Shown: positions 1 through 6,738 of the stretch, piece after piece
Layout of the letters: the number at the start of each line of letters is the position of its first letter
Position numbering within the stretch: the stretch's first letter is position 1
From: an uncultured Aquincola sp.
GTDB lineage: Bacteria > Pseudomonadota > Gammaproteobacteria > Burkholderiales > Burkholderiaceae
Direction of reading: 5' to 3'
Assembly: GCA_937883885.1 (NCBI GenBank)
Contig: CAKZXL010000180.1
Location: forward strand, 1 to 12,257
Length of the DNA stretch: 12,257 nt
Notes under the pieces: generated by a model
Seen by the model: the letters and a program-made list of their open reading frames with translations, nothing else
The model's database searches: none
Told to the model about the DNA's origin: nothing
Program-made: the position numbers and the translations under genes

Positions 1-13
1 ACCGGAGACTCCC

Positions 14-1009
14 ATGACCACCCCCTTGACGCCCCCCACCCGACGGCGGTGCCTTCAATCCCTGCTGGCCATGGCAGCCACCGCGGCCGCCGGCCTGCCC
101 GCCGGCGTGCGTGCGGCCGACAGTGCGGTCACGCGCCTGGTGCTGCCCCATGCGGTGGGCTCGGGCGTGGACGCCATCGCACGCGCGATGCAGGGCGCGC
201 TGGGCAAGGCCCTGGGCACGGCCATGATGGTGGACAACCAGCCCGGCGCCGGCGGCATCGTGGGCCTGCAGCAGCTGGCCCGCGCCACGCCCGACGGACA
301 CACGTTGAGCCTGGTGAGCAACAACGTGGTCATCCTGCCCAGCGTCTACAAGTCGCTGCCGTTCCAGATGCCCGGCGATTTCACGCCGGTGGCGGTGTGC
401 GGCACCACGCCCATGGTGCTGGTGATGCACCCGCGCTGGCAGGTGACCGACGCGCCCGGCCTGCTGGCCCTGCTCAAGGCCAAGCCGGGCGAGCTGACCT
501 ATCGCTCGGGCGGCAACGGCACCATCCTGCACCTGGCGGCCGAACTGCTGCTGGACGAGACCGGCACCCGGGCGCGCCACATCCCGTACAAGGGCGTGGG
601 GCCGATGGTCACCGACCTGGTGGGCGGGCAGATCGACTTCGCGGTCGTCTCGCTGCCCAGTGCGCAGCCGCACATCCGCAGCGGCGCGCTGCGCGCCATC
701 GGCATCACCACGCCCGAACGGGTGCCGGCCGCCAAGGACATTCCCACCTTCGCCGAGCAGGGCCTGACCAACTACGTCGTGGATGCGTGGTTCGCCCTCA
801 TCGGCCCCAAGGGCCTGCCGGCGCCGGTGGTGCAGCGGCTGCATGCGGCGCTGGCCACCACCTTCAGCCAGCCCGAGGTCAAGGAGATGATGGACCGGCA
901 GGGCAACGTCATCCGCCTGGGCACGCCCGAGCAGGCAGCCGCCTACTTCCGCAGCGAGGTGGACAGGTACGCCGCCATCGTGCGCAAGGCCAACGTGCGG
1001 CTGGATTGA
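14..1009 (+). CDS. Bug/TctC-family tripartite tricarboxylate transporter substrate-binding protein
   Basis: This is a periplasmic solute receptor of the Bug (TctC) family, which captures small carboxylates or related anions for TTT transporters or for sensing. The 331-aa length is normal for the family. The N-terminus has a Tat-like motif, TRRRCLQ at residues 9-15 (Cys where Phe is usual), then an Ala-rich hydrophobic stretch and a likely cleavage near VRA (32-34). The mature part shows family hallmarks: a first strand RLVLPHAVGSGVDAIAR, NQPGAGGIVG, ATPDGHTL, YKSLPF, the segment GQIDFAVVSLPSAQPHI, and near the C-terminus IPTFAEQGL and ALIGPKGLPAPVV. The ATG at 14 is chosen because GGAG lies at 4-7, six bases upstream. 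No TctA/TctB membrane genes follow, as is common for these receptors, so any partner is upstream of the window or elsewhere. The ligand cannot be read from sequence. The family is secure, the specificity unknown. Confidence 0.95.
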   Translation: MTTPLTPPTRRRCLQSLLAMAATAAAGLPAGVRAADSAVTRLVLPHAVGSGVDAIARAMQGALGKALGTAMMVDNQPGAGGIVGLQQLARATPDGHTLSLVSNNVVILPSVYKSLPFQMPGDFTPVAVCGTTPMVLVMHPRWQVTDAPGLLALLKAKPGELTYRSGGNGTILHLAAELLLDETGTRARHIPYKGVGPMVTDLVGGQIDFAVVSLPSAQPHIRSGALRAIGITTPERVPAAKDIPTFAEQGLTNYVVDAWFALIGPKGLPAPVVQRLHAALATTFSQPEVKEMMDRQGNVIRLGTPEQAAAYFRSEVDRYAAIVRKANVRLD

Positions 1010-1019
1010 GGCAGCGCCG

Positions 1020-1655
1020 CTACCGGCCCCGGGCCGCCTCGCGCATGGCCTGCGCCAGGCCGACGTTGCCCACCCGCTCGGCGCCCTGCGCGGCGCCGTC
1101 GCGGTCGCGGGCTTCCTTGTTCTGGCTGAGCTTGCGCTTGCCTTCCATGCGGGTGACCAGCACCTCGATGCCGACGATGGCCTTCAGCATCGAGTCGATG
1201 TAGTCGGCCGGCGCATCGCCCATCTTCCAGGGGCGGGGCTCGGCCGCTTCGTGCTGGCGCGTCAGGCGGGCCACCAGGCCGCGCACGAAGCGCTCGTCGT
1301 CACGCACGCGCAGCGTGCCGTGCACATGCACCGCCTCGTAGTTCCAGGTGGGCACCTGGCGGTGCGTCTCGTGCTTGCTGGGGTACCAGTTGGGCGAGAT
1401 GTAGCCCGCCTGCCCGCGGAACACCACCAGCACCGGGCTGCCGCTGGCCACGCGCTGCCACACCGGGTTGGCCCGGGCCACATGGGCCGTGAGCAGGCCC
1501 TGCCCGCCTTCGGCCGCGGCATCGAAGGCAAACGGCAGGTGGTCGGCGTCCAGGCCGTCGGGACCGTGGGTGACGAGCAGGCCCAGCGGATGGTCGTGCA
1601 ACAGGCGGTGCAGCAGCTCGGGCTGGTGTTCGGCGAAATGGGCGGGGTTGTACAT
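1020..1655 (-). CDS. PaiB-type FMN-binding negative transcriptional regulator family protein
   Basis: This 211-aa protein belongs to the PaiB family, split-barrel FMN-binding proteins named after a Bacillus subtilis gene affecting sporulation and protease expression. Their biochemical role in proteobacteria is unclear. Diagnostic segments are visible: the N-terminal MYNPAHF, the HLPF motif, HVARANPVW, YISPNWYPSK, VPTWNYEAVHVHG, and the family signature KLSQNK near the C-terminus. I chose the ATG at 1655 because homologues begin with MY.P.HF; the frame is open further upstream to 1739, but those residues look non-native. No clear Shine-Dalgarno sequence is present before either start. The stop lies only 10 bp from the stop of the convergent Bug-family gene. 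Family assignment is strong; regulatory function in this organism is inferred only from the family name. Confidence 0.92.
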   Translation of the reverse strand: MYNPAHFAEHQPELLHRLLHDHPLGLLVTHGPDGLDADHLPFAFDAAAEGGQGLLTAHVARANPVWQRVASGSPVLVVFRGQAGYISPNWYPSKHETHRQVPTWNYEAVHVHGTLRVRDDERFVRGLVARLTRQHEAAEPRPWKMGDAPADYIDSMLKAIVGIEVLVTRMEGKRKLSQNKEARDRDGAAQGAERVGNVGLAQAMREAARGR

Positions 1656-1780
1656 GGCAGGCAGCAGCAAGGGTGCAGGGCCGCACTGTCGCATGGCCGC
1701 GGCTTGCGCCAGATCAAGCGACGGCCAGGTAGGGGCCACGTCGGCTCAAGCGCGGGCGCCTCGGCACCGATGAGACCGTC

Positions 1781-2568
1781 TTGCTCCAGAAGTACCCATG
1801 CACCGAGCCGCGTGCGCAAAAGCAGGCCGAGGTGGACAGCGCCGCCGCCGGCCTGACCGCCGCACTGCCCGAGATGCACGACGCCGAGCTGCAACGCCGC
1901 GCCACGCAGCTGGCCGCCGACGTGGCCGGCAAGCAGGTGACCGGCGCGCAAAGCTCGGCCCGCCACATGCACAGCATGCCGACGCACTGGCGCGCCGTGC
2001 TTCCGGCCTGGCGGCCGATGGTGGCCGGTTGTTCGAGCAGGTGGTGGCCACCATGCAACGCATCGACGGCAGCAGCCGCCGCATCGCCGACATCCTGGAC
2101 GTGATCGACGGCATCGCCTTCCAGACCAACATCCTGGCCCTCAATGCCGCGGTGGAAGCCGCCCGCGCCGGCGAGCAGGGCCGCGGCTTTGCGGTGGTGG
2201 CCGGTGAGGTGCGGGCACTGGCCGGCCGCAGCGCCGAAGCGGCGCGGCAGATCAAGGGCCTGATCGGCGAAAGCCGCGACACCGTGGACCAGGGCACGGC
2301 GCTGGTCAGCCAGGCGGGCCAGTCGATGCAAGGCATCGTCGGCGCCATCGGCGAGGTGACGGCGCTGGTGGCCGGCATCAGCACCGCCACGCAAGAGCAA
2401 AGCAGCGGCATCGGCCAGGTGGGCGAAGCCGTGTCGCAGCTGGACCGCACCACGCAGCAGAACGCCGCGTTGGTGGAAGAGTCGGCCGCCGCGGCCGACA
2501 GCCTGCAGCAGCAGGCCGGGCAGCTGGTGGCGGCGGTGTCGGTGTTCAGGCTGGCCGAAGCGGCCTGA
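1781..2568 (+). pseudogene. Frame-broken methyl-accepting chemotaxis protein remnant (signalling domain)
   Basis: From about 1969 to 2568 frame 1 encodes the cytoplasmic signalling hairpin of a chemoreceptor, the part that binds CheA and CheW. The end of the N-helix ([16 protein letters not shown]), the tip ([20 protein letters not shown], then [18 protein letters not shown]) and the descending C-helix with its Ala/Gln-rich heptads are all present. Upstream of about 1960 frame 1 turns into an Arg-rich unnatural reading, while frame 2 looks like real coding ([19 protein letters not shown]). Frame 2 is open from 1733, has a TTG at 1781, and itself stops at 2104. This implies a frame change around 1960-1975. 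No transmembrane segments, HAMP domain or sensor domain are seen, and about half of the usual N-helix is missing. I read it as a decayed or rearranged receptor. A sequencing error, or two unrelated fragments joined, remain possible. The start given is the first start-like codon of the frame 2 part. Confidence 0.65.
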
Positions 2569-2590
2569 CAGCGCGCCGCCGGCGCGGTCA
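2566..2590. terminator. GC hairpin between convergent genes (candidate bidirectional terminator)
   Basis: The 19-bp gap between the chemoreceptor remnant and the VOC gene contains CGCGCC (2572-2577), loop GCC, and GGCGCG (2581-2586), a perfect 6-bp stem. TGAC at 2566-2569 and GTCA at 2587-2590 can extend it past an unpaired AG, so both stop codons lie in the outer stem. There is no T-run on either side, so it is not a canonical intrinsic terminator. Position and symmetry suggest two-way transcript ending. Confidence 0.4.
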
Positions 2591-3067
2591 GCCCCTGCGT
2601 GCCGCCTCGATGGCGGCGACGTCGATCTTGCGCATCGTCATCATGGCCTGGAACACGCGCCGGGCCACCGCCGGGTCGGGGTCGGTCACCGACTCGATCA
2701 GCACCCGCGGCGTGATCTGCCACGACAGGCCCCAGCGGTCCTGGCACCAGCCGCAGTCGCTCTCGCGGCCGCCGTGGCCCACGATGGCCTGCCACAGGCG
2801 GTCGGTCTCGGCCTGGTCCTCGGTCATCACCTGGAACGAGAACGCATTGCTGTGCGGCACGCCGGGCCCGCCGTTCAGGCCCAGGCAGGCAATGCCCATC
2901 ACCGTGAAGTCCACCATCAGCACGTCGCCTTCCACGCCCGAGGGGTAGTCGCCCGGTGCGCGGTGGATGGCCTGCACCCTGCTGTCGGCAAAGGTGTCGG
3001 CATAAAACTGCGCCGCCTCGACGGCCGTGCCGTCGAACCACAGGCACACGGTGTTCTTGGGTCTCAT
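2588..3067 (-). CDS. PhnB-like VOC family protein (old annotation: 3-demethylubiquinone methyltransferase-like)
   Basis: This 159-aa protein is a small vicinal-oxygen-chelate fold protein of the PhnB-like group. The group was historically called 3-demethylubiquinone-9 3-methyltransferase, although no methyltransferase motif is present and the activity is not established. Hallmarks are the start MRPKNTVCLWFDG, the A.FY.D.F segment (AAQFYADTF), GPGVPHSNAFSFQV, and the signature CGWCQDRWGLSWQITPR, followed by a C-terminal helix with QAMMTMRKID. The ATG at 3067 is preceded by an AAGGAG ribosome site about nine bases upstream, which decides it over the in-frame start at 3115. Its stop faces the chemoreceptor remnant 19 bp away. 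The upstream MFS gene is co-directional, but an 81-bp gap with a strong hairpin separates them, so separate transcription is likely. Substrate unknown. Confidence 0.9.
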   Translation of the reverse strand: MRPKNTVCLWFDGTAVEAAQFYADTFADSRVQAIHRAPGDYPSGVEGDVLMVDFTVMGIACLGLNGGPGVPHSNAFSFQVMTEDQAETDRLWQAIVGHGGRESDCGWCQDRWGLSWQITPRVLIESVTDPDPAVARRVFQAMMTMRKIDVAAIEAARRG

Positions 3068-3116
3068 CGCAGCACTCCTTGCACGGGCCGGCAAAGGCGG
3101 CGCCGCTGCGTGCATT

Positions 3117-3142
3117 CTTGCGGGCGCGCCTGCGCCCGCAAG
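3117..3142 (-). terminator. Perfect 11-bp hairpin after the MFS gene
   Basis: CTTGCGGGCGC (3117-3127) and GCGCCCGCAAG (3132-3142) pair completely around a GCCT loop. It begins 7 bp past the MFS stop codon, in the gap before the co-directional VOC gene, the expected place for a terminator of the MFS transcript. No U-tract follows on the minus strand (the next bases are AATGCA), so it may be a weak or Rho-assisted terminator or an mRNA 3'-end stabiliser. Confidence 0.55.
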
Positions 3143-3148
3143 CTGTGT

Positions 3149-4435
3149 TCAACCCTGGGTGGCGCGGCCGGCGGCGGGTGCTTCGGTCACCGCTTGCAAC
3201 GACCGCAGCGCGCGCGAGCCAAAGCCCGCCAGGCAGCCGGCCGCGCCCAGCAGCCCCATGCCGATGAACAGGCCCCGGATGCCGATCCACTCGCCCACCG
3301 GCAAAGCCAGCGCCAGGCCCACCGGCGCGGCCAGGCCCACCAGTGCGCTGAGCAGCGAAAAGGCCCGGCCTTGCAGTTCATTGGGCACGCTGAGTTGGAT
3401 CAAGGCCACCAACGGCGTGTTGCCGGCCACGAAAGCCAACCCGGCCAGGCCCCACCACAGCGGCGCGACCGTGGCCAGCGCAGCGGGCGTGAAGGCCATG
3501 CCGGCCAGCGCCAGGCTGCACAGCGCAAAGCCGCCCAAAATCCACGGCACCTGCCGCCGCGGCGCCAGTGCCGTCATCAGCAGGCCACCGGCCACCATGC
3601 CCGCGCCCAGAAAGCCCTGCACCGCCGCCACCTGCGCCGGCCCCTGGCCGAAGTGCTGCTTGACCAGCAGCGGCACCAGCGTGAAGGCCGGCATCACCAG
3701 CAGCATCACCCCGGCCAGCAGGCCATACAGCTGGCGCAGCCCGCGGTGGTGGCCGATGTAGCGCAGGCCTTCGGCCAGGTCGTGCAGCACGGTGCTGCCC
3801 GCCCCGGCGCCAGCCCGCACCGGCTGCGGTATGCGAAACACCAGCAGCGACCCGATGGCCACCGCCGCCGTGAACACGTCGATCGACAAGGCCCAGCCCA
3901 GCGGCATCAGGCCCAGGGCCAGCGCGCCCAGCGGCGCAGCCACGATGGCGGTGATGCCCTGCAAGGTCTGGCTGAGGCCGGCCGCCCGCGGCAGAAAGCT
4001 GCGCGGGACCAGCATCGGCACGCTGGCGGCTGCCGCCGGCGATTGAAAGGCCTGCATCGCACTGCGCACGGCCATGGCCGCATACACCTGCCACAGGCTG
4101 ATGCCGCCCGAGGCGAAGAGCGCGATCAGCGCCACGACGCAGGCCGCACTGACGGCATCGGCCAGCATCATCAAGGCCCGGCGGCTGTAGCGGTCGGCCA
4201 GTGCACCGCCCAGCGGGCTCAGCAGCGCCTGCGGCAGCAGGGCCGCGATGCCGGCGGTGGCCACCGCACCCACGCTGCCGGTGCTGTCGGTGATCCACCA
4301 GAGCAGTACGAACTGCGTGAGCTGCGAACCCAGCAGTGACAGCGACTGCCCGATGAACACGGCGCAGTAGCGCAGCTTCCAGGGGGCGGGGGCGGAATCA
4401 GGTTGAGTGGCGGCAGCGGCGTCGGGCAAGGTCAT
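3149..4435 (-). CDS. MFS transporter, DHA3/Mef-like drug exporter family
   Basis: This 428-aa inner-membrane protein is a major facilitator of the MFS_3/DHA3 type (the macrolide-efflux MefA-like and EntS-like group), expected to export a small molecule by proton antiport. After a short polar N-terminus (about 1-18), the segment WKLRYCAVFIGQSLSLLGS and LLWWITDSTGS match the first helices of this family. The loop 2-3 motif A appears as GALADRYSRR at residues 77-86. About twelve hydrophobic segments follow, with the usual central polar loop near residues 205-220 (PQPVRAGAGAGS). The ATG at 4435 is the only good start, but no clear Shine-Dalgarno lies before it. It is divergent from the CAP lipoprotein gene across 212 bp and has no adjacent regulator or biosynthetic gene that would name the substrate. 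Family call is firm; drug or siderophore specificity is not supported. Confidence 0.92.
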   Translation of the reverse strand: MTLPDAAAATQPDSAPAPWKLRYCAVFIGQSLSLLGSQLTQFVLLWWITDSTGSVGAVATAGIAALLPQALLSPLGGALADRYSRRALMMLADAVSAACVVALIALFASGGISLWQVYAAMAVRSAMQAFQSPAAAASVPMLVPRSFLPRAAGLSQTLQGITAIVAAPLGALALGLMPLGWALSIDVFTAAVAIGSLLVFRIPQPVRAGAGAGSTVLHDLAEGLRYIGHHRGLRQLYGLLAGVMLLVMPAFTLVPLLVKQHFGQGPAQVAAVQGFLGAGMVAGGLLMTALAPRRQVPWILGGFALCSLALAGMAFTPAALATVAPLWWGLAGLAFVAGNTPLVALIQLSVPNELQGRAFSLLSALVGLAAPVGLALALPVGEWIGIRGLFIGMGLLGAAGCLAGFGSRALRSLQAVTEAPAAGRATQG

Positions 4436-4535
4436 GCGGGTGGGCGTCCATCGGCCCGACGCTGCAGGCAGCGAAGGGGCCGGGCGAGTCTCGCACTCCC
4501 TGGTGTGGTGCCGGAGGCAGGCCGGCCAGCCCTCT

Positions 4536-4560
4536 GGTTACACGATTCGAGACGTAAACC
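4536..4560. promoter_or_regulatory. Imperfect dyad in the MFS/CAP-lipoprotein divergent region
   Basis: The 212-bp divergent gap (4436-4647) contains one short AT-richer patch with GGTTACACG on the left and CGTAAACC on the right, an imperfect inverted repeat of about 25 bp. It is the only regulator-like signal in the gap. I could not place a convincing -35/-10 pair on either strand. The remainder of the gap shows nothing recognisable except the lipoprotein ribosome site (AAGGGA near 4637-4642). Confidence 0.25.
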
Positions 4561-4647
4561 TTCGTTTCAGGGGGTGTCTGCAGTGTGGGTCGCCCCGATT
4601 GCCCCAGGGGCCGCACAAGCAACACACCGTGAAAGGGAAGGGACACC

Positions 4648-5727
4648 ATGAAGGCAACAACTTCGGCCTGGCTGCTGGGCATGGCAGCAGCATTGACAGC
4701 CTGTGGCGGCGGCGGGGGCGGCGGAGGCGGCTCCAGTGCCGTGCCGGCCGGCGGCTCGGCAAGCTTGCCGGCGGATGGCGGCACCGCGCCCGCGCCCGCG
4801 CCCACGCCCACGCCAGACACGACGCCTGCGCCGACGCCCACGCCGGCCACCACCAGCACCACCCCGGTGACCGACGTGCCCGTACCCACTTATGCCGCAG
4901 ACTCGGTGGAAGCCGGTGTCTTCCGTGTGCTCAACGACGAGCGCAGCCGTTGCGGCTTCGGCAAGGTGGCGCAGAACGCGAAGCTGGACACGGCCGCCGC
5001 CGCCCACACCGCCTACCTCGCTGCGCGGTGGAACGAAAGCCTGGCCAGCAGCGGCGCCATGGAAGACGCCGGCCGCAGCGGCTACACCGGCGCCACCCCG
5101 ATCGAACGTGCGTCCCGCGCGGGTTATGCGGCCCCGGTGGGCGAGTACCGCAGCTACCACGCCATGGGCGCCGCCAAGGACTACAGCAACGCGCTGGTGC
5201 GCACCATGCTGGCTTCCGTCTATCAGCAGGTCGGCATGCTGGATGGCCATCGCGACGTGGGTGCGTCGGTCGGCTTTGCGACGCAGTTGCTGCCCATGGC
5301 CATCCTGACCTGGGTCAACGGCACGCCGCAAGGGGTGCCGCTGCAGAACAACGCCGAGGTCATCACCTACCCGTGCGAAGGCAGCAGCGGCGTGCAGCCT
5401 TATGTGTATGGTGAAAGTCCGGACCCGTTCGCGGGCCTGGGCATTGCGCTGGACCGGCAGGTTGGCCAGCCCATCTACGTGCGCGCCCCGGCCGGCCAGA
5501 GCCTGCGCCTGACCAGCGCCACGGTGATCGACGCCAACGGCACCAGCGTGCCCGTGGCCCTGTACCACGCCGAGCAGGACCCGCAACACCAGCTCACGGC
5601 GTCACAAGCCTTCGTGGTGCCGCGCATGCCGCTGGCCGAGGCCAGCCGCTACAGCGTGCAGGTGCAGGGCACCAGCAACGGCGTGCCCTTCAGCCGGCAG
5701 TTCAGCTTCTCGACGCTGAAGTTCTGA
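4648..5727 (+). CDS. Lipoprotein with poly-Gly/Pro-Thr linker and CAP (SCP-like) domain
   Basis: This 359-aa secreted protein begins with a lipoprotein signal (MKATTSAWLLGMAAALTAC) with lipobox LTAC and the lipidated Cys at residue 19. Nine consecutive glycines follow (20-28), then a flexible Ala/Pro/Thr linker to about residue 80. Residues about 86-225 resemble a bacterial CAP/SCP domain: VFRVLNDERSRCGFGKV, the helix with H120 (AAAAHTAYLA), the NE of ARWNESL, ASRAGY, GEYRSYHA, MLASVYQQVGML and DVGASVGF. CAP domains occur in secreted and host- or surface-associated proteins, and their bacterial role is mostly undefined. The tail (about 265-359) looks like a beta-sandwich appendage ending PFSRQFSFSTLKF. 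The ATG has AAGGGA about six bases upstream. The stop is 17 bp from the convergent tautomerase stop. Anchoring is expected in the outer membrane facing the periplasm or the exterior; the linker suggests extension from the membrane. Enzymatic activity is not implied. Confidence 0.85.
   Translation: MKATTSAWLLGMAAALTACGGGGGGGGGSSAVPAGGSASLPADGGTAPAPAPTPTPDTTPAPTPTPATTSTTPVTDVPVPTYAADSVEAGVFRVLNDERSRCGFGKVAQNAKLDTAAAAHTAYLAARWNESLASSGAMEDAGRSGYTGATPIERASRAGYAAPVGEYRSYHAMGAAKDYSNALVRTMLASVYQQVGMLDGHRDVGASVGFATQLLPMAILTWVNGTPQGVPLQNNAEVITYPCEGSSGVQPYVYGESPDPFAGLGIALDRQVGQPIYVRAPAGQSLRLTSATVIDANGTSVPVALYHAEQDPQHQLTASQAFVVPRMPLAEASRYSVQVQGTSNGVPFSRQFSFSTLKF
4785..4814 (+). repeat. Five tandem hexanucleotides (CRCGCC) in the lipoprotein linker
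   Basis: CGCGCC occurs three times and CACGCC twice in direct succession, encoding the Ala-Pro/Thr-Pro linker; a looser copy follows near 4826-4850. The 6-bp unit keeps the frame, so gain or loss of units would change linker length without breaking the gene. A GGC-rich run for nine glycines lies just upstream (4705-4731). Confidence 0.7.
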
Positions 5728-5744
5728 CGCTGGCCCACCGCCCG

Positions 5745-6155
5745 TCATCCAGCCGCCGCCAGGCGCTGCTGGATGTACCGGTGTTCCTGCGTCAGGCCGC
5801 CGTAGCCGTAGGCCTGCTCACGCACGTCGTGCACGTGGATGTAGCTCTCTTCGTGCAGCGGGCCCAGCAGCTCCTGGAAGGCCGCGAAGCAGGCCGCGAT
5901 GTACGCGGCCTTTTCGTCCTTGGTGTTGGTGCCGTCCACCACCTTGATGTCGAAGTAGAAGCTGCTCAGCCCCTGCTCGGCCAGCGTGCGGCCACCCACC
6001 ACCCAGTGCTCCGGCGGCACGTAGTCGACGGTGATGGCGGTCAGGTCGCGCCGTTTGCGCAGGATGCGGGTGGTCAGGGCCAGCAGGGTGTCGGCGATCT
6101 GGCGGGTCAGCTGGGGGTCGGCCGGCCGGCTGACCTTGACGTTGATGATGGGCAT
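5745..6155 (-). CDS. Tautomerase family protein (4-oxalocrotonate tautomerase-like, double length)
   Basis: This 136-aa protein belongs to the tautomerase superfamily, which uses an N-terminal proline as catalytic base after Met removal. The start MPIINVKVSR supplies Pro-1 and the first beta strand. ADTLLALTTRIL forms the following helix, and DLTAITVDYVPPEHWVVGG matches the second strand and loop. The C-terminal half (HEESYIHVHDVREQAYGYGG) resembles a second degenerate unit, so it is nearer the about 130-aa tautomerases than the about 62-aa 4-OT subunits. The ATG at 6155 is fixed by Pro-1, although the frame is open far upstream; no strong ribosome site is seen. It lies 47 bp downstream of the MarR gene and has its own copy of the MarR-type element four bases before the start, so it is probably MarR-controlled. 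Substrate unknown; aromatic or haloacid catabolism is possible but unsupported. Confidence 0.88.
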   Translation of the reverse strand: MPIINVKVSRPADPQLTRQIADTLLALTTRILRKRRDLTAITVDYVPPEHWVVGGRTLAEQGLSSFYFDIKVVDGTNTKDEKAAYIAACFAAFQELLGPLHEESYIHVHDVREQAYGYGGLTQEHRYIQQRLAAAG

Positions 6156-6158
6156 ATC

Positions 6159-6173
6159 GTTAGCTCTGCAACT
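6159..6173 (-). promoter_or_regulatory. MarR-type operator candidate before the tautomerase gene
   Basis: On the minus strand the element reads AGTTGCAGAGCTAAC, two imperfectly inverted half-sites (AGTTGC and the complement of GCTAAC). It ends four bases before the tautomerase ATG and follows TTTTTTTACCCAAAT, the most AT-rich stretch nearby. The same element with two central changes occurs at the MarR gene, which argues for one shared repressor. Confidence 0.6.
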
Positions 6174-6202
6174 ATTTGGGTAAAAAAAGGGGCGGTGGAG
6201 CG

Positions 6203-6625
6203 TCAGGCGTTCTTGAGGGCGTCGCACACCTCCTTCACCTTGCCGACGGTCTCGGTGAACGTCTGCTTGCCGATCAGGCGCTGGATGCGCTGGGTGACGG
6301 CCGCACTGGCCTGGTTCAGCGCTGGCTGCAATTCGCGCGCGGCATCGGTCGGCTGGATGGACCAGTGCCGGCCGTCGGTGGGCAACAGGGTGCGCTGCAC
6401 CAGGCCCAGCGCCTGCAGGCCGTCGAGCAGGCGGGTGGCGGTGGGGCGGGTGATCGTCAGCTGATCGGCGATCTGGTGCTGCGACAGGCCCGGCTGGGCC
6501 AGCACCAGCCGCAGCATGAAAGCCTGCGGCGGCGTCAGGCCGAAGGGCTTGAAAGCCGCCGACCACAAACGCTCCACCACACGGGCGAGCGAGGCGGTGT
6601 TGAAGTAGAGGCAGTGGTCGAACAT
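6203..6625 (-). CDS. MarR family winged-helix transcriptional regulator
   Basis: This 140-aa protein is a MarR-type dimeric winged-helix regulator. An N-terminal dimerisation helix (MFDHCLYFNTASLARVVERL) leads to FKPFGLTPPQAFMLRLV, then the helix-turn-helix LSQHQIADQL followed by recognition helix ITRPTATRLLDGL. The wing is LVQRTLLPTDGRHWSIQPT, and a C-terminal helix closes the dimer interface. I prefer the ATG at 6625. The alternative ATG at 6655 lies inside the repeated operator element, and the frame beyond it, up to 6802, reads like non-coding sequence. Neither start has a good ribosome site. The tautomerase gene follows in the same direction after 47 bp, and both genes carry matching 15-bp elements, so autorepression plus control of the tautomerase is the likely circuit. 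The effector cannot be inferred beyond the family habit of binding phenolic or aromatic acids. Confidence 0.9.
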   Translation of the reverse strand: MFDHCLYFNTASLARVVERLWSAAFKPFGLTPPQAFMLRLVLAQPGLSQHQIADQLTITRPTATRLLDGLQALGLVQRTLLPTDGRHWSIQPTDAARELQPALNQASAAVTQRIQRLIGKQTFTETVGKVKEVCDALKNA

Positions 6626-6646
6626 GGCCCATGCTAGCGTCAGATG

Positions 6647-6661
6647 GTTAGCCATGCAACT
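6647..6661 (-). promoter_or_regulatory. MarR-type operator candidate before the MarR gene
   Basis: The minus strand reads AGTTGCATGGCTAAC, 13 of 15 bases identical to the element at 6159-6173, and sits 21 bases upstream of the preferred MarR start. TTGCAT within it is followed after 17 bases by TAGCAT (6631-6636), a plausible but weak promoter. In that case the repressor would cover the -35 box and the mRNA would begin very close to the ATG. Confidence 0.6.
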
Positions 6662-6738
6662 GGTTGACCCACGGGCGCTCGCACGCGGACGCGGGACCTC
6701 GCGCATTGTCAGGTTCGGGTATGCCCCAGCCGGCGCCT

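Noticed and set aside
1746..3290. A 514-codon open frame on the - strand across the chemoreceptor remnant and VOC gene
   Set aside because: It crosses several real genes in shifted or antisense frames and reads as Arg/Ala/Ser-rich sequence with no recognisable domain.
2774..4339. A 521-codon open frame on the + strand opposite the VOC and MFS genes
   Set aside because: The translation is rich in Arg, His, Gln and Ala without domain features, the usual antisense shadow in GC-rich DNA; the minus-strand genes have clear family motifs.
6156..6632. N-terminal extension of the tautomerase frame through the MarR gene
   Set aside because: It would bury the catalytic Pro-1 and reads as Arg/Pro/Ala shadow of MarR; the start MPII at 6155 is diagnostic.
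6664..6692. TTGACC as a -35 box of the PEP-CTERM-like gene
   Set aside because: No -10-like hexamer follows at 16-18 bp, and the site is more than 120 bp from the start. No sigma-54 (TGGCAC-N5-TTGC) pattern, reported for some PEP-CTERM genes, was found either.
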